A stretch of 64,000 bases of DNA. Origin: Tsukamurella conjunctivitidis. GTDB taxonomy: Bacteria > Actinomycetota > Actinomycetes > Mycobacteriales > Mycobacteriaceae. This document shows, piece by piece, positions 26,746-35,276 of this stretch (its first letter is position 1; every line of letters starts with the position of its first letter). The translations under genes were made by a program, and so were the position numbers. Under the pieces are notes generated by a model that was not told the origin of the DNA, did no database searches, and worked only from the letters and a program-made list of their open reading frames with translations. Location of the stretch: NCBI RefSeq assembly GCF_007858475.1, contig NZ_VIGX01000006.1, forward strand, positions 62,001 through 126,000. The letters run 5' to 3'.

Positions 26746-27648
26746 ATGATGAGCGTGGCGAAGCTCAGTCTGACCGTGCCCCCGCTCCTCTCGCGCTACC
26801 ACGTCGACCGCGCCGACGAACTGCGCGCCGACGACTCCGCGCTGGACGCGGCGTGGGCCACCGCGAAAGTGCTGCGCATCGACCCGCGCGGCCGGTTCGA
26901 TCTCGACGACACCGACCTCGTCTTCGCCCGCGGGCACGAGGTCGCGCCGTCCCGGCCCGCGGAAGCCGTCCTCCTCGGGCGCGTCGACGGGGCGATCGTC
27001 TTCGCGCTGCGCGTCGACACGTTCGACGGCGCCGATCTGCGGATGCGCGGCCACCTGCTCTCCGCGGTCGACTCCGCGCTTCTCGGCGAAGCCCTCGGCA
27101 TCCTCAACTGGCACGCCGCGGCGGCGTTCGCGCCGGTCGACGGTGCGCCGACGGTGCCGGGGCGCGCCGGCTGGGTGCGGGCCACCGCCGACGGGCGCGA
27201 GGAGTTCCCGCGCACCGACGCGGCGATGATCACCCTGGTGCACGACGGTGGCGATCACGTCCTACTCGGGCGTCAGCAGCAGTGGCCGGAGCGGTTGTTC
27301 TCCCTGTTCGCCGGGTTCGTGGAGCCGGGCGAATCGCTGGAGCAGTGCGTCGCGCGGGAGCTGCGCGAGGAGGCGGGCATCGAGGTCGATGAGATCACCT
27401 ACGTCGCGAGCCAGCCGTGGCCCTTCCCGCGATCGCTGATGTTGGGCTTCACCGCCCGCGCGTCGCGGGACGCGGCCCTGGACTTCCGCGACGGCGAGAT
27501 CGCCGAGGCGCAGTGGTTCAGCCGAACTCAGGTGCGCGACGCGCTCGCCGCCGGCGACTGGAGCACCGACGCCCCCGATGCGCCGCTGCTGCTGCCGAAT
27601 TCCATCTCCATCGCCCGCGCGATCACCGAGGCGTGGGCGGCGCAGTAG
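26746..27648 (+). CDS. nudC: NudC-type NAD(H) diphosphatase (Nudix), zinc-ribbon Cys absent
   Basis: A 300-residue Nudix hydrolase that splits NADH/NAD+ into NMN and AMP and may remove NAD caps from RNA. The Nudix box begins at Gly190: GFVEPGESLEQCVARELREE continuing with AG. The NudC-specific tail SQPWPFPRSLMLGF follows the box. The central zinc ribbon, normally two CxxC pairs, is degenerate: the segment around FAPVDGAPTVPGRAGW has no cysteines. The fold and following EFPRTDAAMI strand are conserved, so the enzyme may still be active. The start ATGATG at 26746 is 14 bp from the divergent sulfurtransferase. Confidence 0.9.
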   Translation: MMSVAKLSLTVPPLLSRYHVDRADELRADDSALDAAWATAKVLRIDPRGRFDLDDTDLVFARGHEVAPSRPAEAVLLGRVDGAIVFALRVDTFDGADLRMRGHLLSAVDSALLGEALGILNWHAAAAFAPVDGAPTVPGRAGWVRATADGREEFPRTDAAMITLVHDGGDHVLLGRQQQWPERLFSLFAGFVEPGESLEQCVARELREEAGIEVDEITYVASQPWPFPRSLMLGFTARASRDAALDFRDGEIAEAQWFSRTQVRDALAAGDWSTDAPDAPLLLPNSISIARAITEAWAAQ

Positions 27649-28051
27649 GTCATGAGCGCGCTGTGCGTCGAATTCGCCCCGCACTGGATCAACGGATGGT
27701 TCGTGGGGCGGGCGCGTCCCGCTGCACGCAGAGTCTCCGTACGTTCGGTGCGGCTCACGGTGGCGCCGGATACTGCGGTCGTGATGCGGGTCGGCAATGG
27801 TCTCCTCAACAGCGATCCCTGCATTCCGTCGGTGGTCGCCGGGCCGGTGTGACATCGGCTGATTCCGGATCGGCGACGCCCCAGGGGAGCGCGGAGCGAG
27901 AATCCGCTGATTCCCCGACGGATCGTCCTGGTGATCGCGTCGTCAGCCCGCGGCCGTCGCGCGGCGGTGTGCGGGTCGAGACGGGAAAGTCCGGTCATCC
28001 GTCTCACTGATCGGTGAGACGGATGACCGGACATTCGTCGGGTCGGAGGCG
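27649..28051. other. Intergenic region between converging nudC and mrx1
   Basis: About 400 bp without a convincing gene. A 66-codon open frame at 27652-27852 (plus strand) has no ribosome site, atypical codon use and no recognisable motif, so it is not called. The right end carries a long perfect hairpin (27991-28030), listed separately as a terminator. Confidence 0.55.
27991..28030. terminator. 40-bp perfect palindrome, likely bidirectional terminator
   Basis: Two 17-base arms, CCGGTCATCCGTCTCAC and its exact complement, surround a 6-base TGATCG loop. It lies between the converging nudC and mrx1 genes, 21 bp from the mrx1 stop. There is no T-run, as is common for actinobacterial hairpin terminators. 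Confidence 0.7.
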
Positions 28052-28291
28052 TCAGACGCCGAGCTTGCGCTTCACGTCGGCGAGCGACGGGTTGGTGGCG
28101 GTGGAGCCGTCCTCGTACTTCACGGTGGGCACCGTCTGGTTGCCGCCGTTGACGCCCTCCACGAACTGCGCGGCCGCGGGATCCTCCTCGATATTGATCT
28201 CGGTCCAGGAGATCCCGTTGGCCTTGAGGCCGGTCTTGAGGCGGTTGCAGTAACCGCACCACGTGGTGGTGTACATCGTCAGCTGGCTCAT
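28052..28291 (-). CDS. mrx1: Mycoredoxin (glutaredoxin-like, mycothiol-dependent)
   Basis: A 79-residue glutaredoxin-fold protein with active-site WCGYC (Cys12, Cys15), cis-Pro motif [11 protein letters not shown], and C-terminal ADVKRKLG. Mycoredoxin-1 reduces mycothiol-mixed disulfides with mycothiol. The ATG at 28291 gives the canonical [11 protein letters not shown] start. Longer in-frame starts would extend into the divergent uvrD2 promoter region and are disfavoured. Position beside uvrD2 and nudC matches Rv3198A in M. tuberculosis. Confidence 0.92.
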   Translation of the reverse strand: MSQLTMYTTTWCGYCNRLKTGLKANGISWTEINIEEDPAAAQFVEGVNGGNQTVPTVKYEDGSTATNPSLADVKRKLGV

Positions 28292-28368
28292 GCCATGACT
28301 CAACCACGCCGCGCCCGGAGTTCTTCCCCGACCCGGACCTGTCGGACCCGGCTGGAATACTCGACGGT

Positions 28369-30459
28369 GTGATCGAAGCACTGGACCCGGAGCAGCAGGA
28401 GGCGGTTCTCGCGCCGCGCGGACCGGTGTGCGTGCTGGCGGGAGCGGGCACGGGTAAGACCCGCACCATCACGCACCGCATCGCGCACCAGGTGACCACG
28501 GGGCACGTCGCCGCAGGTCAGGTCCTCGCCGTCACGTTCACCTCCCGCGCCGCGGGGGAGATGCGCGCGCGGCTGCGCGGGCTAGGCATCGGCGGGGGCG
28601 ACGGGCAGCCGGGCGTGCAGGCCGTCACCTTCCACGCGGCCGCGATGCGGCAGTTGCGCTACTTCTGGCCTCGCGCCATCGGCGACACCCGCTGGGAGCT
28701 GCTCGACAACAAGTTCCCCGTCATCGGCCGCGCCGCCCGCGACTGCGACCTGCGGCCCGAGACGGACACCATCCGCGACCTGCTCAGCGAGATCGACTGG
28801 GCGAAGGCCTCGCTGGTCACCCCGGAGACCTACGCGAAGGCGGTCGAGGACGCGGGGCGCACCGCCCCGATGGCACCGGGCACCGTCGCCGACGTCTACG
28901 CGGCCTACGAGCGGCGCAAGACCGACCAGGACGGCAACCGCCTGCTCGACTTCGACGACCTGATCCTGGTCACGGCCGCAATCCTCGAGGACAACCATGT
29001 GGTGGCCGAGGAGTTCCGGGACCGCTACCGCAGCTTCGTGGTCGACGAGTACCAGGACGTCACGCCCCTGCAGCAACAACTCCTCAACGCCTGGCTCGGC
29101 GACCGCGACGACCTCACGGTGGTGGGCGATGCGAACCAGACCATCTACTCCTTCACCGGCGCCACCCCGAACTACCTGCTCGACTTCACCCGCCGCTTCG
29201 AGGACGCCACGATCGTCCGGCTGCAGCGCGACTACCGCTCCACGCCGCAGGTCGTGGCGCTCGCCAACTCGGTGATCGGCGCGGCGCAGGGCCGCGTCGC
29301 CGGCACCCGCCTCGAACTCATCGGCCAGCGACCGGACGGGCCCGCCCCGATCTACGCCGAGGTCGACGACGAGCCGGGGGAGGCCAAGCTCGTCGCCAAG
29401 CGCATCAAGGAACTGCTGGTGCAGGGCGTCCCCGCCAGTGAGATCGCCATCCTCTACCGGATCAACGCGCAGTCGGCCGTGCACGAAGCCGCGCTCACCG
29501 AGGCCGGCATCCCGTACCAGGTGCGCGGCGGCAGCGCCTTCTTCGAGCGTCCCGAGATCGGTCAGGCCGTCCGCGCGCTGATGGATCGCGCGGGCCAGTT
29601 CGGCGGTGTCGCCGGGGACGAGCTGCTCTCGCTGGTCAAGGGCGCGTTGGAACCGCTGGGCCTCACCACCGAGGCGCCCGACGGTGCCCGCGCCCTCGAG
29701 CGCTGGCAGGCGCTCGGCGCGCTGGTCGAGCTCACCGCCGACCTCGCGAAGGAGCGGACGGGCCTCACGCTGGCCGAGCTGATCGGCGAGCTCCGCGCCC
29801 GCGCCGAGGCCAAGCACCCGCCCACCATGCAGGGCGTGACGCTGTCGTCGCTGCACGCGGCGAAGGGCCTCGAATGGGACGCGGTCTTCCTCGTCGGCCT
29901 CACCGAGGGCTCCGTGCCGATCTCGCAGGCCATCGCGAAGGGCGATCCCGAGCCGATCGAGGAGGAACGTCGACTGCTCTATGTGGGCGTCACCCGCGCC
30001 CGCGAGCATCTGCACCTGTCGTGGGCGCTCGCCCGCAACGAGGGCGGCCGAAAGACGCGCAAGCGCACCCGCTTCCTCGACGTCGTCGCCGGACAGGCGG
30101 ATGCCGGTAGGCCGCGGCTCGACGCCGGACCCAGCAGGGGAAAGCGCCGCAGCTCGGACGTCTGCCGCGTCTGCGGCGGCATCCTCGACACCCGTGAGGA
30201 GAAACTGCGTTCGCGGTGCGAGGACTGCCCGTCGGACCTCAACGACGATCTCGTGGAGGCGCTGAAGATCTGGCGCACCGGACAGGCCCGCGATCAGCAG
30301 GTGCCGCCGTACACGATCTTCTCCAACGCCACCCTGTTCGCGATCGCCGAGCACCTGCCGCGCACCCGCGCCCAACTGGTCCGGATCAACGGCATCGGGT
30401 CCACGAAGATCGACAAGTACGGCGACGACGTCCTCGCCCTCGTCGCCGAGCACGCCTGA
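28369..30459 (+). CDS. uvrD2: UvrD2 superfamily 1 DNA helicase with tetracysteine and HRDC domains
   Basis: A 696-residue 3'-5' helicase. Walker A is [11 protein letters not shown] near residue 25; [11 protein letters not shown] is motif II near 225; [10 protein letters not shown] and [10 protein letters not shown] are motifs V and VI. Beyond the motor is a zinc-type tetracysteine module (Cys599-x2-Cys602-x14-Cys617-x2-Cys620) and a C-terminal HRDC domain ending in [20 protein letters not shown]. This architecture is typical of mycobacterial UvrD2, which is essential there and aids DNA repair or replication. GTG start at 28369. It is divergent from mrx1 (77 bp) and precedes whiB7. Confidence 0.94.
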   Translation: MIEALDPEQQEAVLAPRGPVCVLAGAGTGKTRTITHRIAHQVTTGHVAAGQVLAVTFTSRAAGEMRARLRGLGIGGGDGQPGVQAVTFHAAAMRQLRYFWPRAIGDTRWELLDNKFPVIGRAARDCDLRPETDTIRDLLSEIDWAKASLVTPETYAKAVEDAGRTAPMAPGTVADVYAAYERRKTDQDGNRLLDFDDLILVTAAILEDNHVVAEEFRDRYRSFVVDEYQDVTPLQQQLLNAWLGDRDDLTVVGDANQTIYSFTGATPNYLLDFTRRFEDATIVRLQRDYRSTPQVVALANSVIGAAQGRVAGTRLELIGQRPDGPAPIYAEVDDEPGEAKLVAKRIKELLVQGVPASEIAILYRINAQSAVHEAALTEAGIPYQVRGGSAFFERPEIGQAVRALMDRAGQFGGVAGDELLSLVKGALEPLGLTTEAPDGARALERWQALGALVELTADLAKERTGLTLAELIGELRARAEAKHPPTMQGVTLSSLHAAKGLEWDAVFLVGLTEGSVPISQAIAKGDPEPIEEERRLLYVGVTRAREHLHLSWALARNEGGRKTRKRTRFLDVVAGQADAGRPRLDAGPSRGKRRSSDVCRVCGGILDTREEKLRSRCEDCPSDLNDDLVEALKIWRTGQARDQQVPPYTIFSNATLFAIAEHLPRTRAQLVRINGIGSTKIDKYGDDVLALVAEHA

Positions 30460-30522
30460 CGCACGAGGAGGCGTCCCGGCACGGACCTCGCCGAGACCGA
30501 AGAAAATCGGAAAAGCGCAGGT

Positions 30523-30561
30523 CAAAAATAACTTGTGCGAATACTTTCGCACGCATACTGT
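30523..30561 (+). promoter_or_regulatory. whiB7 promoter with AT-rich WhiB7 box
   Basis: A -35 TTGTGC (30533-30538) and -10 TACTGT (30556-30561) are 17 bp apart. Directly upstream of the -35 is the AT-rich run CAAAAATAA (30523-30531), which stands out in a ~70% GC genome. WhiB7 is known to activate its own promoter by binding an AT-rich stretch just upstream of the -35 through its AT-hook, in partnership with SigA. The arrangement therefore predicts autoactivation. Confidence 0.8.
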
Positions 30562-30567
30562 GGAACA

Positions 30568-31050
30568 CGACCGCACGGGATGACGCGCGAGGTACTGCCT
30601 CGCCGCCGGAACGTGATTGACCAGCGCGCGAAAGGAGGCAAACGAAATGAACAACGCAATCATCAACGCAGGCAAGCAGTTCACCGCAGCAGAGGGTGGA
30701 GTGTTCGCAGCCGTAGCGGTTCGTATCGAGGCCTCCCACGCCCTGCCCGGCACGTCGCCCCGCTTGTGGCGACTGCGCCAGGAGCCGGCGACGCCCGCCG
30801 TCGATCACGAACCGCTGACGCGCCCCGTGTGTTCCCTGCGACGAGGTTAGGTCCCAGGACCCTCCTCTTCACATTCACCACGGGACCCGCCGCCGCGCGG
30901 AACCCGTGGATTCGCGGTCTCTCGTCCCCCTCGCACCGTCGGGGATCGAGGACCGCCACACGGTTCGCGCACTCACCACAGAACATCCCGTGCGCCTGAC
31001 CGGGCGCCGCTACCGAGGCCACCTGAACGCAGGTGGAAAGGTGACCAGAA
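30568..31050 (+). promoter_or_regulatory. Long whiB7 5' leader (attenuation region)
   Basis: About 480 nt lie between the predicted start point and the whiB7 GTG. The leader carries a 67-codon upstream ORF with a near-perfect ribosome site. Beyond it is a GC-rich stretch containing an inverted repeat, CCACGGG (30878-30884) with CCCGTGG (30903-30909), that could form part of a terminator/antiterminator switch. In mycobacteria, ribosome stalling on a whiB7 upstream ORF relieves premature termination when translation is inhibited. I infer the same logic here; the exact competing structures were not resolved. Confidence 0.65.
30647..30850 (+). CDS. Regulatory upstream ORF of whiB7
   Basis: A 67-codon ORF starting MNNAIINAGKQFTAAEGG and ending at a TAG at 30850. 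The ATG is preceded by AAAGGAGG (30631-30638) at 8-base spacing, the strongest ribosome site noticed in the window. An in-frame ATG further upstream (30617) would bury this site. The peptide has no family resemblance, and its C-terminal half is Arg/Pro-rich. By analogy with other actinobacterial whiB7 leaders, its translation probably senses ribosome inhibition and controls read-through into whiB7. Confidence 0.75.
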   Translation: MNNAIINAGKQFTAAEGGVFAAVAVRIEASHALPGTSPRLWRLRQEPATPAVDHEPLTRPVCSLRRG

Positions 31051-31359
31051 GTGCCGACCATCCTGGACGAACGACCCGTCGTCCGCACCATCGATTCCAT
31101 CAGTATCACCCGTACGACCAGCGTCGAGAGCCGCGTGCCCTGCCGGGCCGGGGATCCCGACCTGTGGTTCGCCGAGGCCCCGTCGGACCTCGAGCGGGCC
31201 AAGACCCTCTGCGAGACCTGCCCCCTCCAGCGCGCCTGCCTGGCCGCCGCCCTCGAGCGCGGCGAGCCCTGGGGCGTGTGGGGCGGCCAGATCTTCGAGC
31301 AGGGCGTCGTGATCGCGCGAAAGCGCCCGCGCGGCCGGCCGCGGAAGAATGCGGCCTGA
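31051..31359 (+). CDS. whiB7: WhiB7 iron-sulfur transcription activator of antibiotic resistance
   Basis: A 102-residue Wbl protein. Four cysteines bind the [4Fe-4S] cluster: Cys31, Cys54, Cys57 and Cys63 (CETCPLQRAC). The G-rich turn is EPWGVWGG (72-79), which contacts SigA. The C-terminal AT-hook RGRPRK (94-99), unique to WhiB7 among Wbl proteins, identifies the subclass. WhiB7 activates ribosome-targeting-drug resistance and redox genes together with SigA. GTG start at 31051 after AGGTGGAAAGG. A strong hairpin follows the stop. Confidence 0.95.
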   Translation: MPTILDERPVVRTIDSISITRTTSVESRVPCRAGDPDLWFAEAPSDLERAKTLCETCPLQRACLAAALERGEPWGVWGGQIFEQGVVIARKRPRGRPRKNAA

Positions 31360-31363
31360 GCGC

Positions 31364-31397
31364 AGTGAGCCCCGATCCGAGTGGATCGGGGCTCACT
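31364..31397 (+). terminator. Terminator of whiB7
   Basis: A perfect 15-bp stem (AGTGAGCCCCGATCC and its complement) with a GAGT loop, 5 bp after the whiB7 stop and followed by CGTTTCC. Good hairpin terminator geometry with a weak T-tract. Confidence 0.8.
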
Positions 31398-31573
31398 CGT
31401 TTCCGGGGGTGGCCCGGACCGCGCGGCCGCGATGATCGCCGCGCGGCCGCTCTCCCGCGATGGGACGGGCGAGTGGAAAGTCGCCGCGGCGTTGTTCGCG
31501 AAAACATTGCGACCGCACAGTGACGCGGCGCACAGTTGATCCACGCCGAATCGACAGAGAGTAAGGACGCCCG

Positions 31574-32782
31574 ATGACGGACCAGACCACCGAGTCCTTG
31601 GCGGAGGGCATCGCCCGCTCCCGCGACACCGACTACCTGGACATGGAGGCGCTGCTCTCCGACGAGGAGAAGGCGCTGCTGGTCAAGGTCCGCAGGTTCG
31701 GCGACAAGGAGCTGCTGCCGATCGTCAACGACTACTGGGAGCGCGGCGAGTTCCCCTTCGAGATCCTGCCGAAACTGCGCGAGCTGAAGATCGTGGGCGA
31801 CACCATGACCGGCTACGGCATCACGCCGATGACCGCCGTCGGGCAGGGCCTGGTCTCCTACGAGCTGGGCCGCATCGACGGCAGCATCGCCACCTTCCTC
31901 GGCGTGCACGTCGGCCTCGCCATGCAGTCGATCTACATCCTCGGCTCCGAGGAGCAGCGGCAGCGCTGGCTGCCGGCGATGGCGAACCTCGACAAGGTCG
32001 GCGCGTTCGCGCTCACCGAACCCGACCACGGCTCCGACTCGGTCGCGCTGGAGGCCACCGCCACCCGGGACGGGAGCGACTGGATCCTCAACGGGCTCAA
32101 GCGCTGGCCCGGCAACGCGACGTGGTGCGACGTGATCGTGGTCTTCGCGCGCGACACCGGCGACGGCAAGGTCAAGGCGTTCGTCGTGGAGAAGGGGGAT
32201 CCCGGATACAGCGCCACCAAGATCGGCGGCAAGGTCTCGCTGCGCATGGTGCAGAACGCCGACATCGTGCTCGATGACGTACGACTCCCCGACGATCGCC
32301 GGCTCGTGAACTGCAACGGCTTCCCCGACGTCTCCAAGGTCCTCATGGGCACCCGCAACGCGGTCGCCTGGTCGTCGACGGGGCACGCGGTCGCCGCCTA
32401 CGAGATCGCGTTGACCTACGCGCAGCGCCGCACGCAGTTCGGCAAGCCGATCGCCGCCACGCAGAGCGTGCAGAGCAAGCTCGTCGAGATGCTCGGCGAT
32501 GTCACGGCGATGCAGCTCTACTGCATCCGGCTGGGTCGCCTGCTCGACCAGGGAGCGGTCACCGACACCATGGCCGCCCTCGCCAAGTACTACTGCAGCG
32601 TCACGGCGCGGCACGTCTGCCGCATGGCCCGCGATGTACTGGGCGGCAACGGGATCACCCTCGACTTCCATGTCATGCGGCACCTCTGCGACATGGAGGC
32701 CCTCGTCACCTACGAGGGCACCGCGGAGATCCAGTCGCTGCTCGTGGGCCGGGAGGTCACGGGCAAGAGCGCGTTCGTCTGA
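31574..32782 (+). CDS. Acyl-CoA dehydrogenase, glutaryl-CoA-dehydrogenase-like
   Basis: A 402-residue FAD acyl-CoA dehydrogenase with FALTEPDHGSDS at the flavin/substrate site, WILNGLKRWPGN, and the C-terminal VTYEGTAEIQ whose Glu is the catalytic base position of this class. The NGxKRWxGN block and overall spacing resemble the glutaryl-CoA / short-chain group more than long-chain FadE enzymes. It would oxidise an acyl-CoA to the enoyl-CoA in the cytosol. A CoA transferase follows 113 bp later on the same strand, so the pair could activate and oxidise a short or dicarboxylic acid. The ATG at 31574 follows GAGAGTAAGGA. Confidence 0.87.
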   Translation: MTDQTTESLAEGIARSRDTDYLDMEALLSDEEKALLVKVRRFGDKELLPIVNDYWERGEFPFEILPKLRELKIVGDTMTGYGITPMTAVGQGLVSYELGRIDGSIATFLGVHVGLAMQSIYILGSEEQRQRWLPAMANLDKVGAFALTEPDHGSDSVALEATATRDGSDWILNGLKRWPGNATWCDVIVVFARDTGDGKVKAFVVEKGDPGYSATKIGGKVSLRMVQNADIVLDDVRLPDDRRLVNCNGFPDVSKVLMGTRNAVAWSSTGHAVAAYEIALTYAQRRTQFGKPIAATQSVQSKLVEMLGDVTAMQLYCIRLGRLLDQGAVTDTMAALAKYYCSVTARHVCRMARDVLGGNGITLDFHVMRHLCDMEALVTYEGTAEIQSLLVGREVTGKSAFV

Positions 32783-32895
32783 CCGCTGTCGCGGAATCCC
32801 GCGAACGGCGCCTCCCGGCGTGATACACCTCTCAATGCGATCGCACACCGCGGTCGCGGCCCCGCCGCGCGGGGGCGAGCGAGAGGCGGAATCCG

Positions 32896-34875
32896 ATGCC
32901 CATCGATCCCATCCTGATGCCCACGTCGACGTCCCCGATCCGCGACAAGGTCGTCACCGCGAAGGAGGCCGTGCGCCTGATCCGCGACGGCGACCATCTG
33001 GTGCTCGAGGGTTTCGCGGGGCAGGGCTTCGCCGAGGAGCTCGTGCTGGCGCTGGAGGAGCGCTTCCTCGCCTCGGGCTCGCCCAAGGATCTGTCGCTCG
33101 TGTTCACGGTGGCCCAGGGCGATCGGGGCGAGCGCGGCACCGTGCACCTCTGCCACGACGGCATGATCAAGCGGGCGCTGGGTGGTCATTACGGGATGGC
33201 CCCGGCGCTGCAGAAGCTCGCCCTCTCCGGAGAGATCGAGGCCTACAACCTGCCGCAGGGCGTGATCGCGCAGCTGTTGCGCGACACCGGTGCCGGGAAG
33301 CCGGGCCTGATCACTCACGTCGGGTTGGGCACCTTCGCCGATCCCCGCCAGGGCGGCGGGAAGGTCAACGACTCCACGACCGAGGACCGCGTGCGGCTGA
33401 TGGAGATCGATGGCCGCGAGTACCTCTTCTACAAGGCCTTCGACCGGCTCGACGTCGCCTTCCTGCGCGGTACCACCGCCGATCCGAGCGGCAACGTGAC
33501 CATGGAGAAGGAGGCGCTCACGCTCGAGGCGCTGGAGACGGCGATCGCGGTGCACAACAAGGGCGGTCTGGTGATCGTGCAGGTCGAGCGGATCGCGGAG
33601 CGGGGCTCGCTGAACCCGCGCGACGTGAAGATCCCCGGCGCTCTCGTCGACTGCGTGGTCGTGGCGACCAGTCCCGCGCACCACACCCAGTCGTGGGGAT
33701 CGCAGTACAACCCGGCGATGAGCGGCGAGATCCGCCAGCCGATGGGCTGGACGGACCCCATCCCGCTCGACCCCCGGAAGGTGATCGCGCGGCGCGCCGC
33801 GCTCGAACTGCGCCCGAATTCGGTGGTGAACCTCGGCATCGGCGTCCCGGAGGGGGTCTCCGCCGTCGCCGCGGAGGAGGGGGTCCTCGAGTACCTCACG
33901 CTCACCGCGGAGCCCGGAGTGATCGGCGGCATGCCCGCCGGCGGCACGGATTTCGGCTCGGCCGTCAACGCCGACGCGATCCTCGCACAGCCCTCCCAGT
34001 TCGACTTCTACGACGGTGGCGGCCTCGACGCGGCCTTCCTCGGCATGGCCCAGGCCGACGGCGACGGCAACGTGAACGTGAGCCGGTTCGGGCCGCGGCT
34101 CGCGGGTGCCGGCGGCTTCATCAACATCAGCCAGAACGCGAAGGCGGTGTACTTCCTGGGCACGTTCCTCGCCCCGTCGCGCACCGAGGTCTCCGACGGG
34201 GCCGTCCACACCTCCGACGGTCCGGCGGCCCCCAAGTTCGTCGCGTCCGTCGACCAGCGCACGTTCTCCGGCGAGTACGCCCTGCGGTCCGGGCAGCCCG
34301 TCATGTACATCACCGAGCGGTGCGTCTTCCGCCTCACCGAGCGCGGAATGGAACTCGCGGAGATCGCGCCGGGCGTCGACCTGCAGCGCGACGTCCTGGA
34401 TCTGCTGGGCTTCGAGCCCGTCATGGACGCCCCGCCGACCGTCATGGACGCGCGGATCTTCCGCGACGAGCCGATGGGGCTGCGCGAGGACCTGCTGTCC
34501 GTGCCGCTCGAGGCCCGCTTCAGCTACGACGAGAAGCGGAACCTCTTCTTCATGAACTTCGAGGGCGTCGCGGTGCGCACCGAGGAGGAGGTGGCGCGCG
34601 CCGCGGACGAGATCGAACGGCGTCTCGCCGAGATCGGGCGGGAGGTCAACGTGGTGATCAACTACGACAACTTCGTGCTCGGCCCCGACCTGGTGGACGA
34701 GTACGCCACCGCGGTGCGGCGGGTCAGCAAGTACTACGCGTCGGTGACCCGGTACACCACGTCGGCCTTCCTGCGGCTCAAGCTCGCCGACCACCTCGCC
34801 GACCGCGGCCTCCCGCCGCACCTGTACGAGAGCCGGACCGAGGCCGTCGCCCACTCGACGCCGACCGACGGTTAG
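32896..34875 (+). CDS. Acyl-CoA:acetate/3-ketoacid CoA transferase, fused alpha-beta, with C-terminal extension
   Basis: A 659-residue family I CoA transferase in which both halves are one chain. The alpha half opens VVTAKEAVRLIRDGDHLVLEG. The beta half has the catalytic Glu319 in LGIGVPEGVS, the residue that forms the glutamyl-CoA thioester. Typical fused members of this family are near 520 residues. Here about 130 residues follow (from around ARFSYDEKRNLFFMNFEGVA to the end), predicted alpha/beta and highly charged, of unknown role. It probably moves CoA between acetyl-CoA/propionyl-CoA and an organic acid. The ATG at 32896 follows GAGAGGCGG. It converges on the VOC gene. Confidence 0.87.
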   Translation: MPIDPILMPTSTSPIRDKVVTAKEAVRLIRDGDHLVLEGFAGQGFAEELVLALEERFLASGSPKDLSLVFTVAQGDRGERGTVHLCHDGMIKRALGGHYGMAPALQKLALSGEIEAYNLPQGVIAQLLRDTGAGKPGLITHVGLGTFADPRQGGGKVNDSTTEDRVRLMEIDGREYLFYKAFDRLDVAFLRGTTADPSGNVTMEKEALTLEALETAIAVHNKGGLVIVQVERIAERGSLNPRDVKIPGALVDCVVVATSPAHHTQSWGSQYNPAMSGEIRQPMGWTDPIPLDPRKVIARRAALELRPNSVVNLGIGVPEGVSAVAAEEGVLEYLTLTAEPGVIGGMPAGGTDFGSAVNADAILAQPSQFDFYDGGGLDAAFLGMAQADGDGNVNVSRFGPRLAGAGGFINISQNAKAVYFLGTFLAPSRTEVSDGAVHTSDGPAAPKFVASVDQRTFSGEYALRSGQPVMYITERCVFRLTERGMELAEIAPGVDLQRDVLDLLGFEPVMDAPPTVMDARIFRDEPMGLREDLLSVPLEARFSYDEKRNLFFMNFEGVAVRTEEEVARAADEIERRLAEIGREVNVVINYDNFVLGPDLVDEYATAVRRVSKYYASVTRYTTSAFLRLKLADHLADRGLPPHLYESRTEAVAHSTPTDG

Positions 34876-35226
34876 TCAGTCGACGGCCTGCGTCACGCAC
34901 ACGAGGTGCCCGTCGGGATCGCGGACGACGGCCATCCGCTCGCCCCAGGGGCGTTCCTCGGGCGGATCCACGACGGCACCGCCGCGCGAGGTCCACGTCC
35001 CGATCACGGTGTCCAGGTCCGGGACGGCGAAGCCCAGCGCGACCGACGAGTCGCTGGGCGTCGCCGGGCGCTCGTGCAGCATGACCTCGACACCGTCCGC
35101 CGTGACGAGCCACGCCAGGTCCCCGGCGGACCGTGTGAGTCGGAGCCCGAGGAGTCCCTCGTAGAAGGCGAGCGCGGGGCCCAGGGCGGAGACGGAGACG
35201 ACGAGGCGGGAGATCGACGCGGTCAT
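34876..35226 (-). CDS. VOC-superfamily (glyoxalase/dioxygenase fold) protein
   Basis: A 116-residue single VOC module pair. The first half is ISRLVVSVSALGPALAFYEG and the second ends WGERMAVVRDPDGHLVCVTQ, the usual beta-alpha-beta-beta-beta pattern with the ExxPxG/DPDGH turn. Members include glyoxalase I, extradiol dioxygenases and antibiotic-binding proteins; few metal ligands can be assigned here, so a binding protein is possible. It is divergent from a MarR regulator across a clear operator, so its expression is probably controlled by that repressor. Confidence 0.85.
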   Translation of the reverse strand: MTASISRLVVSVSALGPALAFYEGLLGLRLTRSAGDLAWLVTADGVEVMLHERPATPSDSSVALGFAVPDLDTVIGTWTSRGGAVVDPPEERPWGERMAVVRDPDGHLVCVTQAVD

Positions 35227-35242
35227 GCATGCGACGCTACGA

Positions 35243-35266
35243 TTATTGACAGATGCCTGTCAATAA
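35243..35266. promoter_or_regulatory. Palindromic operator between VOC and MarR genes
   Basis: Perfect 10-bp arms TTATTGACAG and CTGTCAATAA around an ATGC centre. It sits in the 50-bp gap between the divergent VOC and marR starts, ending 10 bp before the MarR ATG. The half-site also contains a TTGACA-like -35 hexamer, so a bound dimer would block transcription. Size and shape fit a MarR dimer site, implying autorepression. Confidence 0.8.
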
Positions 35267-35276
35267 GGAGGAGTGC

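Noticed and set aside
27652-27852. A 66-codon ORF between nudC and mrx1
   Set aside because: No ribosome site, atypical codons, no motif; followed by a terminator hairpin.
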